Shown here one piece after another: positions 35,202-43,744 of a DNA stretch of 64,000 nt; positions within the stretch are counted from its first letter, which is position 1; each line of letters starts with the position of its first letter. Source of the DNA: Curtobacterium sp. MCPF17_052 (GTDB taxonomy: Bacteria; Actinomycetota; Actinomycetes; Actinomycetales; Microbacteriaceae); contig NZ_QKSD01000001.1 in assembly GCF_003234085.1 (NCBI RefSeq), positions 186,001 to 250,000 on the forward strand, read 5' to 3'. The notes beneath the pieces are model-generated. The model was not told where the DNA came from, searched no databases, and saw only the letters and a program-made list of their open reading frames with translations. The position numbers and the translations under genes are program-made.

Positions 35202-36083
35202 ATGACCACTGGCACTGACACCACGAACCGTCCGGCCGCATCTTCCGGCACCTTCCGCATCGGCGGGGACCTCGAGGTCAACCGCCTCGGCTACGGCACC
35301 ATGCAGCTCACCGGCCCCGGCGTGTGGGGACCGCCGAAGGACCACGACGAGGCGATCCGCGTCCTCAAGCGCGCCGTCGAGCTCGGGGTGAACTTCTTCG
35401 ACACCGCCGACTCCTACGGCCCCTACGTCGCCGAGGAGCTCCTCAAGGAGGCCCTGCACCCCTACGGCGACGACGTCGTCATCGCGACCAAGGCCGGCCT
35501 GACCCGCACCGGCCCGAACGAGTGGCCGCCGGTCGGCCGCCCGGAGTACCTGCGCCAGGAGGCCGAGATGAGCCTCCGCCGCCTGGGCCTGGAGCGCATC
35601 GACCTGTTCCAGCTGCACCGCATCGACCCGAAGGTCCCGCTCGAGGACCAGATCGGTGAGCTCAAGAAGCTGCAGGACGAGGGCAAGATCCGCCACATCG
35701 GGCTGTCCGAGGTCTCCGTCGACGACGTCAAGGCCGCGCAGGAGATCGCCACGATCGTCTCCGTGCAGAACCTCTACAACCTCACCGACCGGTCGGCCGA
35801 GGAGCTCCTCGACTGGTCCGAGCAGCAGGGCATCGGGTTCATCCCGTGGTTCCCGCTCGCGACCGGTGGGCTGACGGGTACCGACTCGCCGCTGACCGAG
35901 CTGGCGAAGCAGAAGGACGCCACCCCGGCGCAGGTCGCACTGGCCTGGCTGCTCAAGCGCTCCCCCGTGATGCTGCCGATCCCGGGCACGTCGAGCGTCG
36001 ACCACCTCGAGGACAACCTGCAGGGCGCGACGATCGAGCTCTCCGACGACGAGTTCCAGGAGCTGTCGAAGCTGCACAGCTGA
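35202..36083 (+). CDS. Aldo/keto reductase
   Basis: A 293-residue reductase, probably NADPH-linked. It shows [73 protein letters not shown] with the catalytic D, Y and K positions, then [38 protein letters not shown] and the cofactor site [16 protein letters not shown]. This is the YdbC/AKR-general type found in many actinobacteria. It follows the YdeI gene at 10 bases. The transcript ends at the strong hairpin at 36166. Confidence 0.92.
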   Translation: MTTGTDTTNRPAASSGTFRIGGDLEVNRLGYGTMQLTGPGVWGPPKDHDEAIRVLKRAVELGVNFFDTADSYGPYVAEELLKEALHPYGDDVVIATKAGLTRTGPNEWPPVGRPEYLRQEAEMSLRRLGLERIDLFQLHRIDPKVPLEDQIGELKKLQDEGKIRHIGLSEVSVDDVKAAQEIATIVSVQNLYNLTDRSAEELLDWSEQQGIGFIPWFPLATGGLTGTDSPLTELAKQKDATPAQVALAWLLKRSPVMLPIPGTSSVDHLEDNLQGATIELSDDEFQELSKLHS

Positions 36084-36165
36084 CGCAGTTCCGATCCGAC
36101 CGACCTCGCGAGCTCGGTCGGCGCTGGCGCAGTGTGACGCTGGCGCGTCACTCGGAACGAGCGCG

Positions 36166-36202
36166 CGGGAGGCTCCCCACCGGTCCGGTGGGGAGCCTCC
36201 CG
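36166..36202. terminator. Hairpin terminator, GGGAGGCTCCCC variant of the dispersed family
   Basis: Perfect 18-base arms CGGGAGGC...GCCTCCCG; the outer part matches the family core while the inner part differs. It lies about 80 bases after the aldo/keto reductase stop and 40 before the PadR operator, insulating the two operons. Confidence 0.85.
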
Positions 36203-36242
36203 TCATCCGTTCGGATGATCTCCGCACAGCTGCTTGCCGACC

Positions 36243-36270
36243 CATACCGAGTATGTGCATACTCGGTATG
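36243..36270. promoter_or_regulatory. PadR operator: perfect 13-2-13 palindrome CATACCGAGTATG-TG-CATACTCGGTATG
   Basis: The 28-base perfect inverted repeat contains nested ATAC/GTAT half-sites, the usual style of PadR-family operators. It lies 38 bases upstream of the PadR start and probably overlaps the promoter, giving self-repression of the regulator and the exporter genes that follow. Confidence 0.85.
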
Positions 36271-36307
36271 CCCGAGGGGAAGTGCTCCGACGGGTCGAGG
36301 GGGAACG

Positions 36308-36910
36308 ATGAGCGTTCGCATGGGCGTACTCGCACTGCTGGTGGCCGAGCCGGGCTACGGCTACCAGCTCCGGGGGGAGTTCGAGCACCGCACGGGGGGC
36401 AGCTGGCCGCTGAACATCGGCCAGGTCTACACGACGCTCGACCGGTTGGAACGCGACGGCCTCGTGGCCCGCGGTGACGCCGACGACGACGGGCACGTCG
36501 TCTACACGGCGACCGACGCCGGACGCGAGGCCGTCGACCGCTGGTTCAACGAGCCGGTCGCCACCAAGCGCGGTCGCGACGAGCTGGCGATCAAGTTCGC
36601 GATCGCGGTCACTGTGCCCGGCGTCGACGTCCGACACCTGGTGCAGGTGCAGCGGACCGCGGCGCTCCGGGCACTGCAGGACCTGACCCGGTTGAAGCGC
36701 ACCACGGACCCGGCGACGGAACTGGCATGGTCACTCGTGCTCGAGTCGATGGTGTTCCAGGCGGAGTCCGAGGTCCGGTGGCTCGACCACGTCGAGTCGA
36801 GCGTCGCGCGGTACCAGCCGGCGCCCCGAGCCACGATCGACACCCCCGACGACGAGGACGCCTACGGCAGCGAGCCGACCGGCCGCCGCGGCACGGGAGC
36901 CGTCCGATGA
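36308..36910 (+). CDS. PadR-family transcriptional regulator
   Basis: A 200-residue regulator. The winged helix (about 1-85) is typical: MSVRMGVLALLVAEPGYGYQLRGEFEHRTGGSWPLNIGQVYTTLDRLERDGLVARGDADDDGHVVYTATDAGREAVDRWF. A helical C-terminal dimer domain of the Vir-type follows, and the last 25 residues are disordered. Its stop codon overlaps the start of the ABC ATPase gene (ATGA), so it is the first gene of a regulator-ATPase-permease operon, probably autorepressed through the palindrome at 36243. PadR/MacB-like pairs often respond to membrane-active drugs; the inducer is not known here. Confidence 0.93.
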   Translation: MSVRMGVLALLVAEPGYGYQLRGEFEHRTGGSWPLNIGQVYTTLDRLERDGLVARGDADDDGHVVYTATDAGREAVDRWFNEPVATKRGRDELAIKFAIAVTVPGVDVRHLVQVQRTAALRALQDLTRLKRTTDPATELAWSLVLESMVFQAESEVRWLDHVESSVARYQPAPRATIDTPDDEDAYGSEPTGRRGTGAVR

Positions 36911-37638
36911 GCACCGCACCGCTGCTGGAACTCGACGCCGTGGCCGTGCAGTACGGCAGCGGCGCGCAGGCTGTGACCGCCCTGGCCGGTGTCGACCTGA
37001 CGATCCGACCGGGCGAGATGGTCGCCGTCATGGGCACCTCCGGCTCGGGCAAGTCGACACTGCTGTCCGTCGCCGGCACGCTGATGCCGCCGACGAGCGG
37101 CGAGGTCCGCATCGACGGCGAATGGGTGTCCGACCGCCCCGCCCGCGAACTCGCAGCGCTGCGGCGACGGGTGCTCGGGTTCGTGTTCCAGGACTTCAAC
37201 CTCATCCCCTCCCTGACCGCGGTCGAGAACGTGGCGCTGCCGCTGGAGCTCGACGGCTGGCGGACCGGACGTGCACGGAAGGCCGCGGAGCTCGCGCTCG
37301 AGAGCGTCGAACTCGGACACCGTCTGGACGCCTGGCCGGACGACCTCTCCGGTGGTCAGCGACAGCGCGTCGCCATCGCCCGCGGAGTCGTCGGGGACCG
37401 CAAGCTCGTCCTCGCCGACGAGCCGACCGGTGCCCTCGACTCGCAGACCGGCGAGGTCGTCCTCCGCATGCTCCGTCGGCACGTCGACTCCGGCGCCGGC
37501 GCACTGCTCGTCACGCACGACGCCCGGCACGCCGCGTGGGCGGACCGCATCGTGTTCCTCCGCGACGGCCGGATCGTCGACGAGTCGTCGTACGCCGGCG
37601 TCGAGCTGGCCCTGACCGACGTGCAGGACCGGCCGTGA
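36907..37638 (+). CDS. ABC exporter ATP-binding protein, MacB/LolD type
   Basis: A 243-residue ATPase. Walker A is GTSGSGKST (about 42-50), the Q-loop is FVFQDFNLIPSLTAVENVALPLEL, the signature is LSGGQRQRVAIARG, Walker B is LVLADEPTGALD, and the switch is LLVTHDARHAAWADR. The FNLIPSLTAVENV stretch is the type-VII (MacB/LolD) hallmark. It partners the 937-residue FtsX-like permease directly downstream, whose GTG start overlaps this stop. This class does not move substrate through the membrane by rotary import but transmits force to extracellular domains, so lipid, peptide or drug handling at the surface is likely. Confidence 0.93.
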   Translation: MSTAPLLELDAVAVQYGSGAQAVTALAGVDLTIRPGEMVAVMGTSGSGKSTLLSVAGTLMPPTSGEVRIDGEWVSDRPARELAALRRRVLGFVFQDFNLIPSLTAVENVALPLELDGWRTGRARKAAELALESVELGHRLDAWPDDLSGGQRQRVAIARGVVGDRKLVLADEPTGALDSQTGEVVLRMLRRHVDSGAGALLVTHDARHAAWADRIVFLRDGRIVDESSYAGVELALTDVQDRP

Positions 37639-40448
37639 GCGAGCGGCCCCGGCGGGACACGCACCGTCCGACGATCCGCAGCCGCTCCCCGTTCGCCGTC
37701 CGCCCGGCACTGCTGCTGGCCCGACGTCTGGCGTTCGCCCGGCCCGGGCGTGCGGTGCTCGTCGCGGCACTCATCGGCTTGCCGATCGCCGGCCTGGCCG
37801 CGGGCGGGGTGCTCATCGCGTCGAGCACGCAGAGCACCGAGGACCGGTTGACCGTCGAACTCGGGCAGTCCGCGGCGATGCTCGAGGCGAACGGCCCGGA
37901 CATCGCCGGCATGCGGCAGGACCCGGTGGACCGGTACACGTCGACCATCGCGAAGAAGAGCCCGCTGCAGCGGTACTACGACCGTCCGGACACCTCCGAC
38001 GCCGACGCCAGCGCCTTCCCGACACCCGACCTGCTCGGCTCCGTGCCCGACGGTGCCGCGTCGATCCCGGTCCGGCAGGGCACCGCCGTCGTCAGCGGCC
38101 CCCGCGTCCCCGTCACGGTCAACGCCGTCGAGGGCCAGACCTGGGCGGGCGCACTGCAGGGCCACTGGGAACGCATCGACGGCGGCGTCCCGCGATCCGG
38201 CAACGAGGTCCTCGTCACCCCGGCGACGCTCGACCGACTGCACATCGCGATCGGCCAGACGCTCGAGCTCAACGACCCGGTCCAGCGGCAGGTCACCGTC
38301 GTCGGGACACTCCGCGACCTGGGTGTGCCGAGTTCGACCCTCGCGGTCTTCGGCGAGTGGGGGTCGCTCGGGCTCGAGGACGACGGCACCGCACAGGTGT
38401 TCCTGCCCGACCGCAGCGTCACCTGGCCCGAGATCCAGCGGTACAACGACCACGGCATCGTCGTCGAGTCGCGTGCCGTCGTGCTCCACCCGCCGTTCCC
38501 GAGCACGAGCACGCGCGGCGCCGGGTCCCTCATCAGCTACGGGTACGTCGGCCTGGCCGGGGTGTTCGCCCTCTTCGAGGTCGGGCTGCTCGCGGCGGCC
38601 GCGTTCCTGGTCAGCTCCCGCGCCGACACCCGGACCCACGCGGTGCTCGCCAGCGTGGGCGGGGACCGGCGCTTCCTGTTCACCGTGGTGTCCTCGTCCG
38701 GGCTCGTGCTCGGTGCCGTGGGGGCCGTCGTCGGCAGCGCGCTCGGCATCGTCGGCGGTGTCGTCGCGTTCCACCTGCTCGACTCCGGCGACCGCGCGCA
38801 GTACCCGGGCGTCCACCTGCCGTGGCTGGTGCTGCTCGTCGTCCTGGTCCTCGGGGTCCTGGCCGGCTGGGCCGCGTCGCTCGTCGCCGCCCGGAGCGCC
38901 AGCCGGGTCGACGTGGACAGCGCCCTCCGTGGCGCGACCCGCCCCGCCCCGGTGTCGCGTCGACGACGGGCCGCGGCGGCCGGACCGGTGCTCGCCGTCG
39001 TCGGCATCGTGATGACCCTGGCCTGCGGCATCGGGGTCCTCGCCCTGAACGCCCGCCCGGTCCAGGAGGACCACCTGGCCCTCGTCGTCGGCGCCGGGGT
39101 CGCGCTCGGGCCGTGCCTTGCGCAGCTCGGCATCGTCATGGCCGCCCGTCGACTGCTCGGCGTGGTCGCCCGCGTCGGCGAACAGTTCGGCCTGCCCGCC
39201 CGGATCGCCGTGCGGGACGCCGTCCGCAACCCGGTCCGGACCGTCCCGGTGCTCGCGAGCGTGATGAGCGTCGTGTTCGTCGCGACCGTCGTCCTGACCT
39301 TCACCGCGTCGCAGTCGACCCAGAGCAACGAGCAGTACGAGTTCCGGACCGCGACGGGCGTCGGGACGACCGCGGTCACCGACGTCGACGGGGTGCCGGA
39401 CGCCGACCTCACCGCGCGGGCGGTCCGCGTCGTGCGACAGGTCGTCCCGGAAGCCCACGTCCGCGTGCTCGGCGCGGGCGTCGAGAACCGCTCGGACGAC
39501 GCCCCGGTGACGTTGCCGGTCGACGTGCACCGCCCCGACTGCATGAGTGCCGGCAGCGGACCCTGCGCCGGGTGGTTGGTGGGCCCGGACAGCACCAGCC
39601 CGCACGTCCTGACGGGCAGCGCCGATGACCTCGGCGTGCTGATCGGACACCGGCCCTCCCGAGCCGCCCGGGCAGCGCTCGAGCGCGGTGACGCCGTCGC
39701 CGTCCGCTCCGAGTTCGTCCAGGACGGTGTCGTCCGGTTCGACACCCGCAAGGCATCGCAGTTCGCGATGTACGGAGAACAGCCGACCGGTCGGCCCCTG
39801 CACACCATGACCGTCCCGGCCGTGGTCGAGCACACCGACGAGCCGCTGCAGATCGCCGTCTTCCTCACTCCGCAGGGTGCCGCACGCCACGGCCTGGAGA
39901 CCGCGCCGAACTACCTCGTCGGGAGCTTCCCCGACGGCATGTCGACGGAACGGTCCGACGCCCTCGCCGCCACCTGGCAGGCCTCCGCCGGACAGCAGGC
40001 GGACTCCTGGTACCCGTCGTTCACCGTCGAGGCCGGACCGCAGGACCCGTTCCGTCCGATCGCCCTGGTCGTCGTCCTGCTCGCCGGCATCGTCACCCTC
40101 GGGGCCACGACCGTCGCGATCGGACTGGCCCGCGCCGACGGCCGCCGCGACGACGAGGTCCTCGACGCGATCGGCGCCTCCCCCGGGGTCCGTCGCCGCG
40201 TCTCCACCTGGCAGGCCGCGGTGCTGACCCTGGTCGGTTCGCTGGTCGGCGTCGCGCTGGGGGTCCTGCCGCTCCGGGCACTCACGCTGCGGTTCACCCC
40301 CACCCCGCTCGGCGTCTCGCACCTGCCGTTCGCGCCGGACCCGACCTCGCTCGTCGTGCTCGCGCTCGGCCTGCCCCTGCTGGTCACCGCCGGGGTGTGG
40401 GCCGTCGCGGGGCGTCGGCGGCGGGTGGCGGTGCGCCGGACGGCCTGA
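37635..40448 (+). CDS. FtsX-like ABC permease with two FtsX domains
   Basis: A 937-residue integral membrane protein. After a first helix (RAVLVAALIGLPIAGLAAGGVLI, about 40-62), a large extracytoplasmic domain runs to about 290. The first FtsX domain, with three helices, is at about 295-420 (VGLAGVFALFEVGLLAAAAFLVSSRADTRTHAVLASVGGDRRFL). Two more helices follow near 450-490, a second external domain lies at about 560-790, and the second FtsX domain is at the C-terminus (PIALVVVLLAGIVTLGATTVAIGLARADGRRDDEVLDAIGASPGVRRRV). The start is a GTG overlapping the ATPase stop. It probably exports or senses antimicrobial molecules under PadR control. Complete, no frameshift seen. Confidence 0.92.
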   Translation: MSERPRRDTHRPTIRSRSPFAVRPALLLARRLAFARPGRAVLVAALIGLPIAGLAAGGVLIASSTQSTEDRLTVELGQSAAMLEANGPDIAGMRQDPVDRYTSTIAKKSPLQRYYDRPDTSDADASAFPTPDLLGSVPDGAASIPVRQGTAVVSGPRVPVTVNAVEGQTWAGALQGHWERIDGGVPRSGNEVLVTPATLDRLHIAIGQTLELNDPVQRQVTVVGTLRDLGVPSSTLAVFGEWGSLGLEDDGTAQVFLPDRSVTWPEIQRYNDHGIVVESRAVVLHPPFPSTSTRGAGSLISYGYVGLAGVFALFEVGLLAAAAFLVSSRADTRTHAVLASVGGDRRFLFTVVSSSGLVLGAVGAVVGSALGIVGGVVAFHLLDSGDRAQYPGVHLPWLVLLVVLVLGVLAGWAASLVAARSASRVDVDSALRGATRPAPVSRRRRAAAAGPVLAVVGIVMTLACGIGVLALNARPVQEDHLALVVGAGVALGPCLAQLGIVMAARRLLGVVARVGEQFGLPARIAVRDAVRNPVRTVPVLASVMSVVFVATVVLTFTASQSTQSNEQYEFRTATGVGTTAVTDVDGVPDADLTARAVRVVRQVVPEAHVRVLGAGVENRSDDAPVTLPVDVHRPDCMSAGSGPCAGWLVGPDSTSPHVLTGSADDLGVLIGHRPSRAARAALERGDAVAVRSEFVQDGVVRFDTRKASQFAMYGEQPTGRPLHTMTVPAVVEHTDEPLQIAVFLTPQGAARHGLETAPNYLVGSFPDGMSTERSDALAATWQASAGQQADSWYPSFTVEAGPQDPFRPIALVVVLLAGIVTLGATTVAIGLARADGRRDDEVLDAIGASPGVRRRVSTWQAAVLTLVGSLVGVALGVLPLRALTLRFTPTPLGVSHLPFAPDPTSLVVLALGLPLLVTAGVWAVAGRRRRVAVRRTA

Positions 40449-40474
40449 CGGCCTGACGGCGGACGGCCTGCACG

Positions 40475-40520
40475 CCGGACGGGAGGCGCGGTGCCAGCTG
40501 ACACCGGGCCTCCCGTCCGG
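40475..40520. terminator. GGACGGGAGGC hairpin with mixed arms
   Basis: Arms CCGGACGGGAGGCGCGGTG and (CACCG)GGCCTCCCGTCCGG with one G/C mismatch, as if a C-type and a G-type copy had recombined. It lies 27 bases after the permease stop, preceded by short GGCCTGACGGC tandem repeats, and before the stop of the convergent gene. Confidence 0.82.
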
Positions 40521-40537
40521 TGTGCGGTCGCCGACCG

Positions 40538-40822
40538 CTACTCGGTGAGCTTGATGAGCAGGGGCAGGAAGAGCCCGGCGAGCCAGGAGAGCACGAGCAC
40601 GGAGGCGCCGATCGCCAGGAGCCGTCGGCGACGACGCTGCCTGGGGCTCTCGGCGACGCCCCAGACGCCGGCACGGACCAGCAGGCGGTTCGCCTCGCCG
40701 ACCAGGCGGCGGACCTCCGGGTCCTCCATGTCGAGGTGCCCGTTCTCGGCGTGCTCCGCGATCGCGGTGGCCTCGTCGACCGTCAGCGCGGTGTCGCCCG
40801 TCGCGCGGTCCCTGCGTCGCAT
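40538..40822 (-). CDS. Small protein with single C-terminal membrane anchor
   Basis: A 94-residue protein. A soluble helical N-terminus (MRRRDRATGDTALTVDEATAIAEHAENGHLDMEDPEVRRLVGEANRLLVRAGVWGVAESP) is followed by an Arg-rich patch RQRRRRR and a membrane segment LLAIGASVLVLSWLAGLFLPLLIKL at the end. Topology is therefore cytoplasmic N-terminus, tail-anchored. No family recognised. I start at the ATG at 40822; the longer frame to 40858 adds Arg/Gly-rich sequence belonging to the repeat island. It is convergent with the exporter operon. Confidence 0.7.
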   Translation of the reverse strand: MRRRDRATGDTALTVDEATAIAEHAENGHLDMEDPEVRRLVGEANRLLVRAGVWGVAESPRQRRRRRLLAIGASVLVLSWLAGLFLPLLIKLTE

Positions 40823-41152
40823 GCGCCCACGGTAGCCCGCGGGTGCCCGGAGGGCCACCGGTGGCGGCGGGCGGCGCGCGGCGGGCGGCGCGCGCCGCGC
40901 TCCCGCGGCGCGCTCCCGCGGCGCGCTCCCGCGGCGCAGTCAGGCTGCGCACAACAGGAACCCGCTCGAACCGCGGCCTCCCGTGGTTCGAGCCGGTTCC
41001 TGTTGTGCGGCGGCAGTGTGCGCCAGTGGCGGGGCGCGCCGGTGGCGGCGGCAGTGCGCGCCAGTGGCGGGGCGCGCCGGTGGCGGCGCCGAGGTGGGCA
41101 GCGAGGGACGGGAGGCGCGTGGCCGTCCGGCACCGCGCCTCCCGTCCGAGGA
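40823..41152. repeat. Gene-free repeat island with nested tandem and inverted repeats
   Basis: The 330-base gap holds no gene but at least four ordered repeats. A 13-bp unit GCTCCCGCGGCGC occurs three times exactly (40899-40937). An inverted repeat with 25-base arms and one mismatch (40948-40972 / 40985-41009; outer arm CGCACAACAGGAACC) follows. A 38-bp unit then occurs twice with one mismatch (41012-41049, 41050-41087), and last comes a GGGAGGC hairpin (41106-41147). G+C exceeds 75%. Each part is visible directly; the island looks like a hotspot for duplication. Confidence 0.88.
41106..41147. terminator. GGACGGGAGGC hairpin at the 3' end of the SDR gene
   Basis: Arms GGACGGGAGGCGCG and CGCGCCTCCCGTCC are perfect; the inner loop is diverged. 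The SDR stop codon is 6 bases away on the minus strand. Confidence 0.8.
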
Positions 41153-41818
41153 TCACTCGGGGAGCGGCTCGGCGTAGGTGCGGAACTCGCCGCGCTCCGT
41201 GTGGATCGTCCACAGGCGCTCGGCGATCGACTCGCCCGAGTGGTCGTCCTGGCCGTCGTCGATGCCGAACGGGATGATGAGCTGGCCGACGTGGACGTCC
41301 TCGTCGCGGACGGCGTCATGGAGCAGCTGCGCGTAGGCGCTCTCGCCGGCGAACGCGACCGAGGTACCGGTCACGCGCGCTCCCGGGCGGACGGCACTGC
41401 CGCCGTTGACGAACAGGATCGTGCCGTGCCCGAGCGACCGCATGCCGGGCAGGACCTGGCGGACGGCGTTCACCGAGCCGTAGACGGAGAACTCGATCGG
41501 GCCGACGAGGTCCTCGGCGGTCGTCTCGAGGACCGGCCGCATGTACTCCTTCGCCGGCAGCGGGCTGTACTGCAGGACCTCGATCGGGCCGAGCTGCTCC
41601 GTTGCCTGCTCGAGCGCGTGCCGGAGCGAGTCACCGTCCCGGACGTTCGCGGCGAACCCGGCGGCCTGGTGGCCCTGCTCACGGAGCGACGCGGCGAGTT
41701 CGTCGAGCCGCGCCTGGTTGCGGGAGATCAGGGCGACGGCGAAGCCCTCGCGGGCGAAGCGTTCCGCGACGGCGAGCCCGAGGCCCTTGCCGGCGCCGAC
41801 GATGGCGATGGTGGTCAT
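41153..41818 (-). CDS. Short-chain dehydrogenase/reductase
   Basis: A 221-residue SDR. The N-terminal cofactor motif is IAIVGAGKGLGLAVAERFAREG (variant TGxxxGxG with GAGKGLG), then ALISRNQARLDELAASL. The catalytic region is atypical: GTILFVNGGSAVRP with the Ser, but the usual YxxxK reads AFAGESAYAQLLHDAV, so Tyr is present while the lysine four residues on is replaced. Activity is therefore uncertain; NAD(P)-binding without classic catalysis is possible. The ATG at 41818 is clear. The 105-base upstream region has two inverted repeats that could be operators. It stands alone. Confidence 0.83.
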   Translation of the reverse strand: MTTIAIVGAGKGLGLAVAERFAREGFAVALISRNQARLDELAASLREQGHQAAGFAANVRDGDSLRHALEQATEQLGPIEVLQYSPLPAKEYMRPVLETTAEDLVGPIEFSVYGSVNAVRQVLPGMRSLGHGTILFVNGGSAVRPGARVTGTSVAFAGESAYAQLLHDAVRDEDVHVGQLIIPFGIDDGQDDHSGESIAERLWTIHTERGEFRTYAEPLPE

Positions 41819-41833
41819 GTGGTCCTCCGAGGA

Positions 41834-41871
41834 CAGTGGGGTGGTCCCCCCACTGAACCAGGCCACCTGGT
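41834..41871. promoter_or_regulatory. Two inverted repeats upstream of the SDR gene
   Basis: CAGTGGGG...CCCCACTG (41834-41855, six-base loop) and ACCAGG-CCA-CCTGGT (41857-41871) lie 16-53 bases upstream of the start codon. The second looks like a site for a HxlR- or TetR-type dimer. No such regulator gene is adjacent. Confidence 0.5.
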
Positions 41872-41924
41872 CCGGTCACCCGGGCAGGTCGAGGCCCGCG
41901 GGCGCGCCGGTGGCAGCCGGGTGG

Positions 41925-42212
41925 TCACGGCAGCGGCCGGGAGATCGGATCGAGTCGGCATCCCTCCCCCTCGACCGCGAGGCGGCACCTCGGCGGCAGC
42001 GCCGAGATGAACTCGATCTCGAAGACCCCGGCACCCTCGATGGTCGCGGTCTCGATGTCCAGGAGGAACTCGACCTCGGCCCAGCCCGGGTTCCCCGGAC
42101 CCGCCGGTGCTGGCAGCACACGCGCCGAGAAACCCGCGACCCAGGCCCGGTGCAGGACGCCCGGGAGGCTCCGCGATCGGACACGACGCGGCAGGACGAC
42201 ACGCATCCACAT
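41925..42212 (-). CDS. Hypothetical 95-aa protein
   Basis: A short protein with an Arg-rich N-terminus (MWMRVVLPRRVRSRSLPGVLHRAWVAG) and an orderly C-terminal half, FSARVLPAPAGPGNPGWAEVEFLLDIETATIEGAGVFEIEFISALPPRCRLAVEGEGCRLDPISRP, which reads as beta-strands with low bias. The GGAGG ten bases before the ATG at 42212 supports that start over the longer frame to 42305. It is divergent from the DUF2254 gene. I do not recognise a family and cannot exclude that it is spurious. Confidence 0.5.
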   Translation of the reverse strand: MWMRVVLPRRVRSRSLPGVLHRAWVAGFSARVLPAPAGPGNPGWAEVEFLLDIETATIEGAGVFEIEFISALPPRCRLAVEGEGCRLDPISRPLP

Positions 42213-42385
42213 CCGGAGCACCTCCACCTGCACGGTCCGCCGCGAGCCACGACGTCCCTGGATCGAACCTCGGTCGCCCTCCGGGCGTCGATCAGCGTCG
42301 CGCATCCCGGATGGGGACCGTGGACTCCACCGGCGAGCGCGGCTCCTGCGTGCACGCCGAGGTCTCCACCCGCAGCGTGGCAGGC

Positions 42386-43744
42386 ATGTCCCGTCCCACC
42401 GCTCCCCACCGGATCACCCGGGAGAGCGCTCGTGCGGCGCTCTGGTTCTGGCCGTCCGTCTGGGCAGGCGTCGCCGTCGTCGTCACCCTGCTGCTGCTCG
42501 TCGTGCGTCCGGGCCCGTCCGGGTGGCGCTGGCCGGGCGGGCAGGAATCCGCCGGTGTCCTGCTCCAGGTGGTCGCATCGAGCGTGATGGCCGCGACGAC
42601 GGTCACGTTCTCGCTGACGGTCGTCGCGCTGCAGTTGTCGTCGCAGCAGTTCTCCCCGCGGCTGCTCCGCGAGTTCGCTCGTGACCGGGTCACGCAGGCC
42701 GTGCTCGGGATCCTGCTCGCCACCTTCGTGTCCGCCCTCACCTGCGTGCTCGGGATCGGCGGCACCCGGCTCCCGGTGTTCGCCCTCGCGCTGGTCTTCG
42801 TCCTGGGGATCGCGTCCGCGGGCGCGCTCATCGCGTTCGTCGGGCACATCGTGCGGTCGCTCCGGATCGACTCGCTCATGCGGGCGGTCCACGGTGAGAC
42901 GGCGGCGATGATCTCGGCGACGTACCCGCCGAGGACCGACGGGAGGCCCGGGGCCGGCTCCGACGGACTCCCGGACGACCGGCGGGACCCGAGCCGATCC
43001 CTGCCGGACCGCGTGCCGGAACTCGACCTGCGGGCGCGTCGCACCGGGTTCGTCCGACGCATCGACACGGAAGCGCTGACACGCGCCGCCCGGCGGGATG
43101 ACGTCGTGGTGCAACTCCGGGTCATGCCCGGGGACCACGTCACCCTCGGCGCACCGATCGCACGGATGTGGTTCCGGAGCCGCCCAGCCGACCCGTGGGA
43201 CGTCGTCGAGCGCGCCCTCGAGATCGGGTACGAGCGGACGATGGAGCAGGACATCGCGTACGGGTTCCGCCAGCTCACGGACATCGGTGTGAAGGCGGTG
43301 TCCCCGGCGATCAACGACCCGGTCACCGCCGTGCACGCGATCGGCTACTGCGCCGACCTGCTCGTGCGGCTGGAAGGTGTCGTCATCCGCGACCGCCGGG
43401 TGCAGGACGGAACCGGTGTGCTGCGGCTCGTCGTCCCGGACCGGGACCGGCGGTACTGGCTCGACCTGGTCTGCGGTCCGCTCCGCCGCTACGGTTCTGC
43501 CGAGCCGATCGTCCTGGGTGCACTGCTGCGGATGCTCCGGGACTGTGCGGCCTCCACCCAGGACCCGCTCGACGGCGAGGAGTTGCTCCGGCAGGCCGAC
43601 CTGGTGCTCGAACAGGCGTCGACCACGCTCGCGGCGGTCGACCTCGAGGAGCTCGCCGATCGGCACCGGCGGGTCGGTGCGGCGGTCCGGGGCGACCTCG
43701 ACGCAGCGTACGACGACCGGGCCGGCGAGACGAGGTCGGTCTGA
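42386..43744 (+). CDS. DUF2254-family membrane protein
   Basis: A 452-residue protein with four N-terminal membrane helices: ALWFWPSVWAGVAVVVTLLLLVV, VLLQVVASSVMAATTVTFSLTVVALQL, VLGILLATFVSALTCVLGI and FALALVFVLGIASAGALIAFVGHIV. A large cytoplasmic part follows, with VMPGDHVTLGAPIARMW and GFRQLTDIGVKAVSPAINDPVTAVHAI, the defining DUF2254 stretch. Function unknown. The linker near residues 180-205 (TDGRPGAGSDGLPDDRRDPSRS) is low-complexity and contains a half-copy of the dispersed hairpin core (GACGGGAGGCCCGG, from 42938). The ATG at 42386 precedes the first helix. Confidence 0.88.
   Translation: MSRPTAPHRITRESARAALWFWPSVWAGVAVVVTLLLLVVRPGPSGWRWPGGQESAGVLLQVVASSVMAATTVTFSLTVVALQLSSQQFSPRLLREFARDRVTQAVLGILLATFVSALTCVLGIGGTRLPVFALALVFVLGIASAGALIAFVGHIVRSLRIDSLMRAVHGETAAMISATYPPRTDGRPGAGSDGLPDDRRDPSRSLPDRVPELDLRARRTGFVRRIDTEALTRAARRDDVVVQLRVMPGDHVTLGAPIARMWFRSRPADPWDVVERALEIGYERTMEQDIAYGFRQLTDIGVKAVSPAINDPVTAVHAIGYCADLLVRLEGVVIRDRRVQDGTGVLRLVVPDRDRRYWLDLVCGPLRRYGSAEPIVLGALLRMLRDCAASTQDPLDGEELLRQADLVLEQASTTLAAVDLEELADRHRRVGAAVRGDLDAAYDDRAGETRSV

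Noticed and set aside
37356..41213. A 1285-codon open frame on the minus strand
   Set aside because: It is the antisense shadow of the ABC exporter operon in a high-GC genome; composition is H/R/D/G-rich without any fold or motif.
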